A stretch of 64,000 bases of DNA. Source: Euonymus europaeus (Eukaryota; Streptophyta; Magnoliopsida; Celastrales; Celastraceae). The notes below the pieces were generated by a model, which was not told where the DNA came from, searched no databases, and saw only the letters and a program-made list of their open reading frames with translations. Location: assembly GCA_963580455.1 (NCBI GenBank), contig OY756957.1, positions 25,264,501-25,328,500 of the forward strand. Reading direction: 5' to 3'. The translations under genes and the position numbers were made by a program. Below, piece by piece: positions 23,690-36,562 of this stretch (the first letter of the stretch is position 1; every line of letters begins with the position of its first letter).

Positions 23690-23880
23690 ATGTCGAAGCA
23701 CGGGAAGGATGTTATGCCTCAACCCGAGGTTGATAAGACAAAATGGGAGACTAAGACTACTGATGCTTTGATTGATATTTGTGAGGAAATCCTCAAATCA
23801 ATTACTAGGGTTTCTGGGACTCCATATCCTAAATTTGAGTGGGATGTTATTGTATCCAAATTCAAAGCACGTACGTGCTT
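23690..23880 (+). pseudogene. Myb/SANT-like domain fragment (single exon)
   Basis: The peptide starts MSKHGKDVMPQPEVDKTKWE and continues with TKTTDALIDICEEILKSITR and FEWDVIVSKFKA, the first part of the plant Myb/SANT-like (L10-interacting MYB / harbinger-related) domain with its Trp, DICEE and WD-V-KF positions. A plausible donor (GC|GTACGTGC) ends the exon near 23870, but only about 240 bp separate it from the eIF3i start and no second exon is visible. I read it as a gene remnant. Confidence 0.55.
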
Positions 23881-24114
23881 ATTTACAAGAAGAGCTTTCA
23901 AATATTCTAACAATCTAATTTTATTATAATTTTAAATTTATTTGTTTTAAACTTCTTTTCTTTATTAATAATTTGACAATTTTTATTCTATTAACAAATT
24001 ACGTATAGCATAGAAAGCCAATTTTAACGGCTCATACAGCATATACTCTCGGAGCCAACCCTACTCGACACAAAGCACCGTCGAAAGCCCTCACCTTCTA
24101 GAGAGAACAGCAAG

Positions 24115-24630
24115 ATGAGGCCGATATTGATGAAGGGCCATGAAAGGCCATTAACGTTCCTCAAGTACAACAGAGAGGGAGATCTTCTATTCTCCTGTGC
24201 AAAGGATCACAACCCCACAATCTGGTTCGCCGACAATGGCGAGCGCCTCGGCACCTATCGAGGCCACAATGGCGCCGTTTGGTGTTGCGATGTCTCAAGT
24301 AAGTTTTTGTCTTCTGCATCTCTCAGTTCTTTACGTCTCCTCTTTCTTTGTTTCTATTTTTCTAATCGAGAATATAGAGCTCAATGAAAACTAATTCCCA
24401 TCTCATTCTAGTATCGATAAATAAATCGGTACCTTGTTGTGGTTGTGGTTTAACAATCACGACGTCATAATCTGATCGAAAGACAGAGAGCTCAAAAATG
24501 TTGAATGTTATTGAATTTGGTATCTGAGCAGGTATACGTATGTAATTACAGGGGAAGCTAAATTAACAAAAGCATAGAGGGTGAGGGTCTCGGTTAAAGC
24601 AAATAAATGCAGTCTCATCAATCTTCTTTC

Positions 24631-24670
<40 letters not shown>

Positions 24671-27600
24671 CTTTTAACTATAGATGCAAAACTAAAGCTA
24701 ATGTCAAACCCTTATTGATGCCCGAATCCTTGTGAATCTTAAATCCTTGATAGTTAATCTTAGCTGAACTGAAGATTCTTCACCTAGACTTTCGAAATGG
24801 GCTCATAAACATAGCTTGACTTAGTTGATCTTAGCGTGTGATAGTTTGATGTTTAAGATTTTGTTATAAATATCTGTGTCTAGTTATTTGATTTTTTTTA
24901 TCTTGTTTCATAACATTTTTGTGGGAGTTTTATATTTTTTTCTATTGATGAAATTGCAGGAGATTCTACCCGACTTATTACTGGGAGTGCAGATCAGACT
25001 GCGAAGCTGTGGAATATTCAAACAGGACAGCAACTATTTACGTTCAAGTTTGATTCACCAACTAGGGCTGTGGACTTTGCCGTTGGCGATAAGCTTGCTG
25101 TGATCACCACTGATCCCTTCATGGGTTTGGCTTCTGCCATTCATGTTAAGCGCATTACAAGAGATGCTGATGAACGTAAGCTTATCAGATTATGGGTTGT
25201 TTCAAATTTATTAATGACCAGCTAATTTGACATGATTTTTTTCTTGTTCTTGAATTGTCCAGTTCAATAGAGAACTAGGATGTGATCAACTTTGATTAAA
25301 AAGAATGAAAGTATGCTGTTTTCATGGATTTTTTTTAAAAGCCTTCAATATTTTTCCTTTTCTTCTGCAAACAATATGCCTTCACTTGAAAGTACTTTGA
25401 TGGAACTATTAAAATTATTACTTGTGATTATCATTACTTCTACTAGCAAGTTAGATTACACTGATTTTTTAGTGTTGAAAAGTCTCCCGTTGTACCATGC
25501 CCAGTTGCCCACTATTGTGGTTCTGAATTTTGTAATTTGATCCCTCTGTTTTCCCCATTTTTCCCGACTTGGAAACTTTAATACTGGTTTGTTATGCGGT
25601 CAATTTCCCTTGATGATAATTTTGCAATTTTCCATTTTGGCAGAGAGGTTTGAGTTGAATACTTAGGGGTTGGGTGCGGGTAAGGAAGTCAAGTTAACTG
25701 AGGGAAGCAGGGAACTAATATTCTGTGCTTTTTCTTTGCCATAAATCAATATTGTTAAATGAAAAAAAGTATTGATTTTGTTTTTCTGTTTGGCAATGAA
25801 AAATATTGCCCCTTAAAGATGATGCAAAAGTTCTGTTTGGCTTTTTGTCATTTGTATTATTTTGGCGTAGTTGTCGTAATATGGTATTCCTGATTCTTGG
25901 AATTCGTACTGTGTAGTTATGTTGTTTATTTCAGGAACTTTTTTGTTCAATCACTTGTGTACTTGGTATTTTAAATTTACTATTGCAGAGACTAGTGAAT
26001 CTTTGCTAACCATCCAAGGCCCTCAAGGAAGAATTAACCGAGCTGTTTGGGGTCCACTGAACAGTACTATTATAAGTGCTGGAGAAGACGCTATTGTCCG
26101 TGTATGGGACTCTGAGGTTAGTGGAAATGTCATGTTAATATTTTTGTGCCAAATTTATCTTTTAGCTACAATTGATTATTTATTAAATCTTCTGGTTACC
26201 TTTCTATTGATAGCCTGCTTACTATGGTTAAGTTCTGGATGTAGATCTATTTAATAATGCCTTTGAGAGCATTGATCCTGTCACTTTCTTATATTGGTGT
26301 TCTGTTGTCTCCCTCTGTTTCTTGGTTGCACCCCCTTGGCACTCCTTTAAGGCTTTAATAAATGAGCTTTCCGTTCTAAAGAAAGAAATTCTGTTCTGCT
26401 AGCTCTTTCTTGGCCTCATATTAATGCCTTGGATTGGCACCAATTTGTATGTTTTCTCTCCTCTTTTCTTTGTTCGTTCTGCAGTCCTCAACCTCGTTTG
26501 TTATATCAATTTAGTCAATAGATATCTCTTGCTCTAATTTAAGTTTTTAAATGTTATATTTTGGCTTAGATATTATTAATATTGGTTTTGAATATTTCAT
26601 TGATCACTTTTTGTTCGGTTGGTTCATTCTCGATTGTGTTGTTAATTCCGGAAACATACGCTTGAAATTTTTCGTTCTCTGTTATGGTGCAGACTGGCAA
26701 GTTGCTTAAAGAATCAGATAAGGAAACTGGCCATACGAAGACAGTGACATCACTTACAAAATCAGCAGATGGCTCGCACTTCCTAACTGGTTCTCTGGAT
26801 AAATCCGCTAAGGTATGGCATCCCTCCTTCCCTTCAGGCCTTCACACTCCCTCCATTCTTTGGAATTAATGGTTCTTCTTCCCTAAAAATTATGGATTTT
26901 CTCTCTTCGACATATCTATTTTCTTTTTCTTCAATTGTTATAGCTTTGGGACGCCAGAACATTGACTCTTATCAAGACCTATGGGACTGAACGCCCGGTC
27001 AACGCTGTTGCAATGTCACCTCTTCTTGATCATGTATGTAATATTGAATTTTCAATAATTCAACTTTTCCTGTGCTTATGTATCAGCATTCTTGTTCATC
27101 TCTCTCTCACAAGTTACACTTGACTGAAGATTCATCAAAGTTGCATTTACCTTCTACCTTATCATTTTGCCATCTATTTTACGTATGTGGCCCCCTCTCT
27201 ATTTTTTTGAATTTCTTTTAAAATGGGTTTTTGGGCTTGTTGGTTTCTGAGATAAGAAATTAATATTTTCTGTGTTACAAATATTAATCTAACAGGGTTC
27301 TCTGAATTTTGATGACCATGATTGAGTATAAGGTTGTGATGGTTTGGGGTATTAAAGTAGGTTTTAAGGGCTTGATTATGGGCTTTTTTTCTGTCCAGGT
27401 GGTTCTTGGAGGTGGTCAGGATGCAGCAGCTGTTACCACCACTGACCATCGTTCTGGAAAGTTTGAGGCTAAATTTTATGATAAGGTAAACTGCAGTTGA
27501 TGCTTTGCATCTCTTGTGGCTGTGAAGTGTGAAGTGTGAAGTTTCTTCAATATATTATGCATTTTGATTTTTGCATGTTCAGATTCTTCAAAAGGAGATT

Positions 27601-30246
27601 GGTGGTGTGAAGGGACATTTTGGACCCATAAATGCTTTGGCTTTCAACCCGGATGGAAGGAGGTATGATTTTTATTTATTACAGCTTATGAATCATTAAT
27701 TGATTCTGTACCGTTTACAATAGAATGTTAACCTTCATCTATTTTTCATGAAACTCCAATTTGCACCATTTCGAAAAATAAAAAATCCAATTTTTATTAT
27801 CTTGTCAGTGGTTATTATCTTTAGAAAGTGTATCCATTTAAGTCAAAAGATATTATCTTTTAGATGATAGGTTGGATCTCTTTTTTTCATCATATTATAT
27901 ATTATATATTGAACTTGGCAGTTAACCTCTTAGATGTGACATTGAAGTTAATCTGTGTGATGTCCATATTTGGTTTAATGAAATGAGTCGTAACTTGTGT
28001 TTCTACAGAAAATCTTGTTTGGTTTGTTTGTAAAGGGGAGAATTGTTTTTTTAAGTTCTTTTGTTCTTGTTCATATTAATCAGGTTTGGTTGTCCTTTTT
28101 TGTGGGTTGTATAGTTGTTTTCTATTACATTTATCTTGGAGTATTTTTATGCATCTTGGAACCTTTTAAAGTTTGATTTCTTGCTGTGTTTTTGGAACTC
28201 GTGACATCTGCTACTGCTCTATAATCTTGTTTGGTTTGTAAAGGGGAGAATTCTTTTAAGTTCTTTTGTTTTAGTTCGTATTAATCAGGTTTGGACCGTT
28301 TGGTTGTCTTTTTTTTGTGGGTTGTATAGTTGTTTTCTATTACATTTATCTATGAGTATTTTTATGCCTCTTGGAACCTTTTAAAGTTTGATTTCTTGCT
28401 GTGTTTTTGGAACTTATGACATCTGCTACTGCTCTATAATCTTCAAAAAAAAAAAAAAAAATTCTTACCCTTTGAAAGTGCCAAATTCATTGAGTTGCTT
28501 ACCTTTTGAGTTCTTCTTCATCAATGCCATTATCAGTATCAGATTCCTTGCATTTTGTTTATTATCAGCATATATTATCAACATACAACTTGAAAGTTAA
28601 ATAGATGCTCATGGTGAAAAACCTCCATGAAGTAGTTTATAACATGGAAATTCTTGGCTGTTGGGTTTACATGGTGTCATGGTGTGTTTGAACTTTGAAC
28701 ATCAGGTGATTCAAAAATTTGAATACAGGGTGTTCACTTTTGTTCATTATATTATGGGAATTGTAGGGTTGATTTGTCGAATGCCTGAATATTTTGTGAT
28801 TGAGTCAACTAATATATCTTGTGGGATGGATTAGAATTTCAAGTTTCCAAAGATCTTTTTGGAACGTTGTGGTTTTGTTGTCTCTCTTTACCACCTCAAG
28901 CCATGAGCGAATACTCTTAGTGAGCAATGTTGCAAAAAACGGTCAGATCGGTGACTAGTCGGCCGAGTAATTGGGAATCACCGGTGACCGACTCAATTAC
29001 AGATGAATCGAAGCAATAAATTGGGTTGCCCGATTAGTCGACCCAAATTGGCCCAAATCGGAACAATTACCCAGCCCACCAGATAAAATATTTTGTAAAC
29101 CTCATTCCTAAATCTCTGAAACTCTGGCCATATCTCGCGTTCGACCATCACCAGCTTGGTGCGCCTGCGAGACGACCTCGACTGCGACAGCCACCGAAAT
29201 TTCGAGTCTTTGACTACCACCGCAACTTTGACAGTTCGACAACCACCACCTAACTTCTCTTCTCTGTTAGTCAGTTCGACAACCATAATTCAATACTGTT
29301 AACAATTTCGAGTCTTTGTTTCGACTGTTATGTGATTTATCATATGTCTCTACTGCTGCTTCAGTGCTTCTTGTTGTTATGTTAAGTTGTTAACAATATT
29401 TAATTATGGTTCTACCATTAAGCATGTAGCTGTTTTGGTTCTACTCTTTGCCTTTATGTTATGTTACTGTTTTTGGTTCTAAATATATGAGTCAATTTCT
29501 TACCATATATATGATATGTATTGCATATATATTTTAATTAAAGAAACTCAAAACGATTTATCCGATTAATCCCAGACTAGTCCCCAATTAATCCAATTAA
29601 TCCCTAGTCCCCACTAACCGCCTAGCGGCCGACTAGCGATTTTTGCAACATTGTTAGTGAGGACCATAGTAGTTCAGTGAGTATTTGAACCCAATTATAG
29701 GGGTAAACCTTGGTGGACAAAGTGACTCGAGTTGAATGGTTAAGTAGCAAAGTGAGAATTGACGGTAGATTTGGGGGTTCAGTAAAATTTACCCTTTTAT
29801 CCTTGTTTTTTAGCTTCACCGAGTACTTTTAAGTTTTAACCGCTGTGTTGTGGAGTGAGTTCATTTTATTGTATCATTGATTGTTTCTATGTGAGCACGT
29901 CTTTTATGTGGTTTAATTTCCAAATGACTGTTCTTCTGTCTTGTAATTTATCAGTAGTTTCTATTTAATGAACCGCATCATAGCTGCTGCCATTTTTTTA
30001 CATGTTCATAGTCATACACAAGGAAGTGCCTTTTTGGTGTTGCTCAAGATTTTTCTGGCATGGAGACTGGAGACTAGAAAATTTTCTTTGAAATTGAAGT
30101 TGTGTTATTTAGGGTTTATAATTTCTTATAAATATGACCAGTCGCTTTTTTTTCTTCTCTGAAATTACAGTTTCTCAAGTGGAGGTGAAGATGGTTACGT
30201 GAGGCTACATCACTTCGATGCTGATTACTTTAACATCAGGATGTAG
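24115..30246 (+). CDS. eIF3i (TIF3I1): Eukaryotic translation initiation factor 3 subunit I
   Basis: Eight exons with consistent phases: 24115-24298, 24960-25175, 25989-26116, 26693-26812, 26944-27033, 27399-27485, 27583-27662, 30171-30246, giving 326 residues, the normal family length. It is a seven-bladed WD40 propeller: [19 protein letters not shown] (blade 1), [45 protein letters not shown], then [20 protein letters not shown] and [17 protein letters not shown] at the end. eIF3i is a peripheral subunit of the cytosolic eIF3 complex, which loads mRNA and initiator tRNA on the 40S subunit. The last intron (27663-30170) is 2.5 kb because of a duplication and a hAT MITE. No coding damage seen. 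Confidence 0.96.
24633..24665. repeat. (AG)n microsatellite in eIF3i intron 1
   Basis: An uninterrupted AG dinucleotide run of about 16 units. Confidence 0.95.
28012..28442. repeat. Direct tandem duplication in eIF3i intron 7, period 215 bp
   Basis: Two diverged copies from TCTTGTTTGGTTTG to CTACTGCTCTATAATCTT, with small indels between them, followed by an A-rich run at 28445-28460. Confidence 0.85.
28925..29653. mobile_element. hAT-type MITE in eIF3i intron 7, 8-bp TSD TTAGTGAG
   Basis: The left end begins CAATGTTGCAAAAAACGG; the right end read inward begins CAATGTTGCAAAAATCG. Both continue with a related GACTAGTCGGCCG / GCTAGTCGGCCG segment. Perfect 8-bp direct repeats TTAGTGAG lie at 28917-28924 and 29654-29661. 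The 729-bp element is non-coding. Confidence 0.9.
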
Positions 30247-30954
30247 TTTTGTTAGGATTAGGAGTGCTGCTGCCCCTTTGAAAGATTAGATGATTGTTGG
30301 TTAAATTATGTCAATTGGCGCAGCATAAACTACATTTTATGTTTACTTGTTAGAGTAGCTCACTGTCTTGGGAAAAAAAAGGCCCTCTTTTTTGTTCGAC
30401 TGGGATATCACAAATTTTAAATTTTCATTTTAACACTGTTAGAGGAAGTCTGAACTGGATCCGCATTCATGATCAAGGTCAAACCGGTGTGAATTACATA
30501 ATTTTTCTAGTCCAGTGCCGTTCACTCCAATTTTGAACCGTTTGAAACTCGAGTATTCTTCTCTTCTACCATAGCTCATCTCTGTCCGACAAATAGTTCA
30601 GTTGGCTGTACACGATGCAAATTGGAGATCTTACACATGATTAAAAAAAGAAAAAAAAAATCCCTCGTGCTCTTCCTTGTGGAAGTGCTTTGCTTGAGGT
30701 TCTGTTTATGTTTACCAAAAATCAATCGATGATCGATAATCCATCGAAATTGAACAGCGAGCACCCCTAATTATTAGCATCAATGAATTTTTGAAAAAAC
30801 CTAATTTAGGTTTGCTGTTCAAGTTTCAGCCTCTTCCTCTCATAGGCGGGTCGGTTCGGGTCACTAGGTCGGATTGATCCGGGACAAAGGTTCAAGCTGA
30901 GAAACATACGGCAAAGTCCCCCGACTTCTTCGTCTTAAGTTTTCCTGTTTTCCT
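30247..30954. other. eIF3i 3' flank and upstream of the PPR fragment
   Basis: Contains the eIF3i 3' UTR and a possible promoter for the PPR fragment. No other gene supported. Confidence 0.35.
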
Positions 30955-31180
30955 ATGAGCCAACCGAACCTGAACAAACAAGTCTTAGCACTCCTCGAAA
31001 AATGCATCCACCTCAACCATCTCAGGCAGCTCCAATCCTTCCTAGTCGGTCTTGGCCACTCTCAAACCAACTTCTACGCCTTCAAGCTACTTCGCTTCTG
31101 TGCTCTCGAACTCTCGGATCTTGTATACGCTCGCTCCATTTTCGATCATGTCAAGTCCCCCAATATCTTCCTATGCATTG
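30955..31180 (+). pseudogene. Pentatricopeptide repeat protein, N-terminal fragment
   Basis: The ATG at 30955 opens about 75 residues typical of a PLS-class PPR N-terminus: LLEKCIHLNHLRQLQSFLV, LGHSQTNFYAFKLLRFCALE, DLVYARSIFDHVKSPNIFL. Resemblance stops near 31175, where the Copia leader begins; PPR proteins normally continue for hundreds of residues. No downstream PPR exons were found beyond the retroelement. PPR proteins bind organellar RNA; this fragment holds at most one or two motifs and is unlikely to function. Confidence 0.7.
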
Positions 31181-31265
31181 CCATAATATTTCTAAGAGTG
31201 AAAGCACAAATTATATCATTTCAAACAGCTTGGCATTTGAAATGATAAAAACCAAGTGACAATTA

Positions 31266-34200
31266 TTGATGGAGAATTCTACAACCCGATCATCTTTGAG
31301 TTTCATTCATCCAAATCATGTGAAGTTGGATCGCTTTGATGGCACCAATTACACCCGCTGGCAAGATAAGATGATGTTTCTCCTTACTGCTTTGAAAATT
31401 TCATACATATTGGATCCAGGACTTCAACCATTTCCTGAACCATCTGAGAATGACACCGATCAAATCAAGGTCGATCGCAAGAAGAGAGAAGAAGATGAGT
31501 TGATGTGTCGTGGACATATTTTAAACTCTCTATCTGACCGGCTCTATGATCTCTACACGCCATTGAAATCACCAAAAGAAATTTGGAACGCCTTGGAGTC
31601 CAAATACAAAACTGAGAAGATTGGCACAGATAAGTTTCTTATTATGAAGTATTTTGATTTTAAGATGACTGATACACTCTTTGTTTTGGACCAAGTTCAT
31701 GATCTACAAATTCTTGTTAGCAAACTTCGTGATTTGAATGTGAACATTCCTGAAGTTCTTCAAGTTGGTGCGATCATTGCAAAATTACCACCTTCTTGGA
31801 ATGATTACAGGAAAAAATTATTACACCGAACCGAAGAGATGTCTTTGGAAAAACTTGGACACCATCTTCGTATTGAAGAGGAGAACCGGATTCGTGATGG
31901 TATGGGTCCAAGTAGTTTTGCTACTGTGAATACAGTTGATCAAAATGAATCCAAGAAGCATGAAAAGCATTTGAAACCCAAGAAGACTAAAGGATTTAAA
32001 AAGTCAAATTCTATCAAGGACTTTGACAAAAAGAAAGGTAGAAAGTGCTTCAATTGTGGCATCCAAGGTCACTATATCAAGGATTGCAAGAAACAGTTGA
32101 AGAAGAATTATATTAAAACCAATTCAGCCAATGCTATTGAAGAGGAAAGCGATGTCATAGTGGCTATGATCACTGATATGCTAGCCGAATTACACATGAC
32201 AGCCACAACTACCAAATCAATTGATTGGTGGTATGATTCGGGTGCAACTGTCCATATATGTAACAACAAACAAATGATGCAAGATTTTAAGGAGGTGGAA
32301 GCCAATGAAGTTGTGCTTATGGGCAACCACAACATTGCTAATGTGCAAGGCAAAGGCACAGTACATCTCCAATTTACTTCGGGCAAGAAACTGGTGTTAA
32401 CTAATGTGTTTTATGTGCCGGATGTTAGGAAAAATCTCGTGTCTGCTATTGGACTGAGTAAGTGTGGCATAAAGGTTGTTTTGGAATCTGACAAACTTAT
32501 TTTTACCAAGAATGGGGTCTTTGTTGGGAAGGGGTATGCTTGTAATGGCATGTTCAAGTTAAGTATTAATAATAATGGAAATGCTGCTTTTGTTTATTCT
32601 GTTGACTACGCCATTTGGCATAATAGGCTTGCACACTTGAATTATGGTTCTTTAGTTTGCATGTCAAAACAAAATATGATTTCTTTTTCACATAAAATTA
32701 AAGATAAGTGTGATATTTGTATTCAAGCTAAATTTACAAGACAACCTTTTCCTAAAAGTGAACGAACTACTACACTTCTCGCACTTGTCCATTCAGACAT
32801 ATGTGAATTAAATGGTGTGTTGACTAGAGGAGGGAAAAGATATTTTATCACATTCATAGATGATTTTTCAAGATATATGTATGTATATTTGTTAAGAACA
32901 AAAGATGAGGCTTTTGAGGTATTCAAAAGATTCAAAACTGAGGTTGAGAATCAAAAAGAAAAGAAGATTAAAGTTCTTCGAAGTGATAGAGGAGGTGAAT
33001 ATTTCTCTAACAACTTCTCAAAGTTTTGTGAAGAACATGGCATTATCCATGAGTCTACAGCTCCTTATACGCCTCAACAAAATGGGCTCGCGGAAAGGAA
33101 AAATAGAACTCTAGTTAATATGATAAATGCGATGATGTTACAAGCTAAAATGCCTCTAAATCTTTGGGGTGAGGCATTGTTAACCGCTTGCCATATTCAT
33201 AATCGGATTATGTCAAAGAAAACCAATGTATCTCCCTATGAACGTTGGAAAGGTAGAAAGCCGAATCTTAATTATTTCAAAGTGTGGGGGTGTTTGGCTT
33301 TCTATAGGGTCATTGATCCTAAACGAATAAAGTTGGGACCAAAAGCACTTAAGAGTGTTTTTGTTGGTTATGCCGAAAATTCCAAGGCATACAGGTTGTT
33401 AGATTTAAATTCTAATATAATAGTGGAATCAAGAGATGTTATTTTCTTGGAAGATAAATTTGCCTATGATTCCGATAATTTACAAGAAAATAGTTCCAAC
33501 GGGGATTTTATATTTGGTGATCAATCTTTGGATCTAGAAACAAATGGTCAAAATTCTCATAGTGAGACAAGAAGGCCATTAGAAGATCATGGAGTACTAA
33601 CTTCTCTTAATGAGAAAAGAAAGTTAGCCGATGATCACGAAGGATGTAGAAGGAGTAAACGGGTTAGAAAAGAAAAATCTTTTGGATCTGATTTTATATC
33701 TTCACAAGCTATTGCTTTTCTTGTCGAGGGTAGTAGAGACATGGTATTAAATAAAATACCTATTGTGATGAATATAGAGGATAGTGATCCAAAAAGTTTC
33801 AAAGAAGCTATGACTTCTAGAGATACGGCTTTTTGGAAAGAGGCAATAGATGATGAAATGAATTCTATTTTGTCTAACAATACTTGGGTTCTTGTGGATT
33901 TGCCTCCAGGTTCTATACCTATAGGTTGTAAATGGGTGTTTAGAAGGAAACGAAATAGTGATGGCTCCATACATACGTTCAAAGCAAGATTAGTTGCCAA
34001 AGGCTTTAAACAAAGTCATGGCATTGATTATTTTGATACGTATGCACCGGTAGCACGTATCACTTCCATTCGAGTTCTTATGGCTTTGGCGTCCATATAT
34101 GACATGCATGTGCATCAAATGGATGTAAAAACAGCATTTTTAAATGGTGATCTCGATGAGGAAGTGTACATGGAACAACCAGAAGGTTTTGTTTTATCGG

Positions 34201-35336
34201 GAAATGAAAAGAAAGTATGCAAATTAGTGAAATCATTATATGGTTTAAAACAAGCGCCAAAACAATGGCATGAAAAGTTTGATTCAATTATTTTAAGTAA
34301 TGGATTTAAGCATAATAATGTTGATAAGTGCATATATTCCAAATTTACAAAAGAATATGGAGTAATAGTATGTCTCTATGTGGATGACATGCTGATTTTT
34401 GGCACTAATTTGCATGGTATATGTGAAACTAAGAGGTATTTAACTTCTGCTTTCCAAATGAAAGACTTAAATGAAGTGGATACTATCTTAGGAATCAAGG
34501 TTACAAAACATAGTGGGGGATATTCTTTAAATCAAGCTCATTATGTTGAGAAAATGCTTACGAAGTTCTCACATCTTAGATTCAAAGAAGCTAACACTCC
34601 ATATGATTCAAGTATTAAATTGATTGAAAATTCGGGGAGAGCCGTTGCTCAACTTGAATATGCTAGTGTTATAGGAAGCCTAATGTATGCCATGCATTGC
34701 ACAAGACCGGACATTGCTTTTACAGTTTGCAAACTGTCTCGGTATACTAGTAATCCTAATGTAGAACATTGGAATGCAATTAAACGCGTTCTTGGATATC
34801 TAAAACGGTTTGTTATGGTGGGATTACACTATACTAAGAGTCCAGCTGTTTCAGAAGGATACTCGGATGCGAGTTGGATTACAAGTGAACATGGAAACAA
34901 GGCAACATCTGGTTGGGTGTTTACTCTTGGTGGAGGTGCAATTTCATGGGCTTCAAAGAAGCAAACTTGCATCTCACACTCAACTATGGAATCTGAATTT
35001 ATTGCCTTAGCTGCTGCTGGAAGGGAAGCCGAATGGTTAAGAAATATGTTGTATGAAATTGAGTTGTGGCCACAACCAATGCCGGCAATCTCTCTCTATT
35101 GTGATAGTGAAGCAACAATGTCTAGAGCGTACAATAAAGTGTACAATGGCAAGTCTAGACATATAAGTTTAAGGCATGAATATATACGTCAATTGATCTC
35201 TGATGGAGTTATTACAATTATATTTGTAAGAACGTTTAAGAATCTTGCCGATCCTTTCACCAAAGGTTTGTCTCGAGACATGGTGAAAAATACTTCCATA
35301 GGAATGGGACTTAAACCCATTGAAAGTCACCAATAA
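31266..35336 (+). CDS. Copia gag-pol polyprotein, intact (1356 aa)
   Basis: One uninterrupted frame. Order: gag with UBN2-like region (residues 1-250), CCHC zinc knuckle [14 protein letters not shown] (about 262), aspartic protease [12 protein letters not shown] (about 322), GAG-pre-integrase ([13 protein letters not shown]), integrase core ([43 protein letters not shown]), reverse transcriptase ([45 protein letters not shown]) and RNase H ([31 protein letters not shown]). Gag-before-pol with integrase before RT defines Ty1/Copia. Every catalytic motif I can check is present, implying recent activity, yet this copy lacks a 5' LTR promoter and probably depends on read-through for expression. 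Confidence 0.95.
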   Translation: MMENSTTRSSLSFIHPNHVKLDRFDGTNYTRWQDKMMFLLTALKISYILDPGLQPFPEPSENDTDQIKVDRKKREEDELMCRGHILNSLSDRLYDLYTPLKSPKEIWNALESKYKTEKIGTDKFLIMKYFDFKMTDTLFVLDQVHDLQILVSKLRDLNVNIPEVLQVGAIIAKLPPSWNDYRKKLLHRTEEMSLEKLGHHLRIEEENRIRDGMGPSSFATVNTVDQNESKKHEKHLKPKKTKGFKKSNSIKDFDKKKGRKCFNCGIQGHYIKDCKKQLKKNYIKTNSANAIEEESDVIVAMITDMLAELHMTATTTKSIDWWYDSGATVHICNNKQMMQDFKEVEANEVVLMGNHNIANVQGKGTVHLQFTSGKKLVLTNVFYVPDVRKNLVSAIGLSKCGIKVVLESDKLIFTKNGVFVGKGYACNGMFKLSINNNGNAAFVYSVDYAIWHNRLAHLNYGSLVCMSKQNMISFSHKIKDKCDICIQAKFTRQPFPKSERTTTLLALVHSDICELNGVLTRGGKRYFITFIDDFSRYMYVYLLRTKDEAFEVFKRFKTEVENQKEKKIKVLRSDRGGEYFSNNFSKFCEEHGIIHESTAPYTPQQNGLAERKNRTLVNMINAMMLQAKMPLNLWGEALLTACHIHNRIMSKKTNVSPYERWKGRKPNLNYFKVWGCLAFYRVIDPKRIKLGPKALKSVFVGYAENSKAYRLLDLNSNIIVESRDVIFLEDKFAYDSDNLQENSSNGDFIFGDQSLDLETNGQNSHSETRRPLEDHGVLTSLNEKRKLADDHEGCRRSKRVRKEKSFGSDFISSQAIAFLVEGSRDMVLNKIPIVMNIEDSDPKSFKEAMTSRDTAFWKEAIDDEMNSILSNNTWVLVDLPPGSIPIGCKWVFRRKRNSDGSIHTFKARLVAKGFKQSHGIDYFDTYAPVARITSIRVLMALASIYDMHVHQMDVKTAFLNGDLDEEVYMEQPEGFVLSGNEKKVCKLVKSLYGLKQAPKQWHEKFDSIILSNGFKHNNVDKCIYSKFTKEYGVIVCLYVDDMLIFGTNLHGICETKRYLTSAFQMKDLNEVDTILGIKVTKHSGGYSLNQAHYVEKMLTKFSHLRFKEANTPYDSSIKLIENSGRAVAQLEYASVIGSLMYAMHCTRPDIAFTVCKLSRYTSNPNVEHWNAIKRVLGYLKRFVMVGLHYTKSPAVSEGYSDASWITSEHGNKATSGWVFTLGGGAISWASKKQTCISHSTMESEFIALAAAGREAEWLRNMLYEIELWPQPMPAISLYCDSEATMSRAYNKVYNGKSRHISLRHEYIRQLISDGVITIIFVRTFKNLADPFTKGLSRDMVKNTSIGMGLKPIESHQ

Positions 35337-35843
35337 TGGTAACCCAATCCTAATATTCTACACAAAGGATTTAATGGGTAATAACAAGTTATTGTTGTGC
35401 CTCGTAAGTAGTAAAAGCACAAACTATGTTTGTAGTCTCATTCAGGATGGAATAGTGCTATTTGCTACAAGTTAGGAGGTTGAGTAATACTCTTAATGAA
35501 TCCTGGTGAAGCCGTCTTGGTAGCAAAGACTTGAATGGATTCACCTATATGAGCATAGAAATGGTGCCGTTTCTATCAAGAGATGGGTTGACTCTTGAAT
35601 ATACTCATGAATAAGGAGAAAGCACATGGCCATAAAAGTGCTATTAGGTTGATTCACGATGATGTAGCATAATAAGTGTGTTATTTCCGGTTCATGTTAA
35701 GAAGTTTTGGTTTAAAGCTGTGCTACCATAAATTTCATTGGACTTTGAAGTAAGTACACTAAAATGGTTTAATTAACACCATTTATGTTTGCTGATACAG
35801 TGAGGAAATGTTTTTGTGTTTAGTTTATAATCGAGTGGGGGAT

Positions 35844-36307
35844 TGTTGTATATATTATTCAATACACATATACATATAGTCGATTATAAACTACATATGT
35901 GGATAAATATATATATAAATATATACACATATATATGAGAGATTAGTTGGATAAGCATGTGATGGTTTAATAACTTCTTGTGGAAGTTATTAATGAAACA
36001 ACACAACTGTTTATTAATGAAACAACACAACTGTTATACTCAAAAGTCATAACTGTTGTGGGATATGAAGTCAAACATGCATTGTCCGATACATATCTAT
36101 ATAAGGTAACTCTCTCATTTTTTGATATATATAATATAAAAAAACTCACACAAAGACAAAATCCTCTTGTGCAAGTCTTGACTTTGTTGAATCCTGTAAG
36201 ACTTATTGTCAATAAGAGTGAGACAATAATTGTCTTAAGGACAGTGACAATATCACGCCTCAAAGCAATATTTCCTCTCAAGTATTTGTTCAATCATTTT
36301 TCCAACA
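35844..36307 (+). repeat. 3' LTR of the Copia element
   Basis: Begins TGTTGTATATATTATTC directly after the purine tract and ends TTTTTCCAACA, giving TG..CA ends with a TGTTG/CAACA inverted pair; 464 bp. A 23-24-bp internal tandem duplication (TTATTAATGAAACAACACAA) lies at about 35988-36034. Confidence 0.75.
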
Positions 36308-36562
36308 CAAATTACAAGACAAGTCTATGATTAATCTTGAGTTTCAATAGCCTTGGTTTTTTTTTACCAAAACCCTATAATTAATAGGGAGTAACTGCTT
36401 ACGTCCTCCAGTTAATGAAGTTATATAACTATGTATATGGCCCTTTGTGTTTTTTACAGGTTGCTTCTATACCTTGGTGTGCAAATGGGACAAATCTTCT
36501 GATCCCTTTATTCGGGCCAGCTAGTTCTGAGGATTTGGCAATCAATGGAGCTGGGGCAAGTT

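Larger units (their letters stand above)
31181..36307 (+). mobile_element. Ty1/Copia retrotransposon lacking a visible 5' LTR
   Basis: It comprises a short leader, an intact polyprotein (31266-35336), a 3' untranslated region, a purine tract (GAGTGGGGGATT, 35833-35843) and one LTR (35844-36307). No copy of the LTR sequence exists upstream; PPR coding sequence sits only about 85 bp before the gag start. The 5' LTR and primer-binding site appear lost, so no TSD can be assessed. Confidence 0.85.

Noticed and set aside
33635..34342. Minus-strand frames inside the Copia polyprotein
   Set aside because: Antisense shadows of the reverse transcriptase region.
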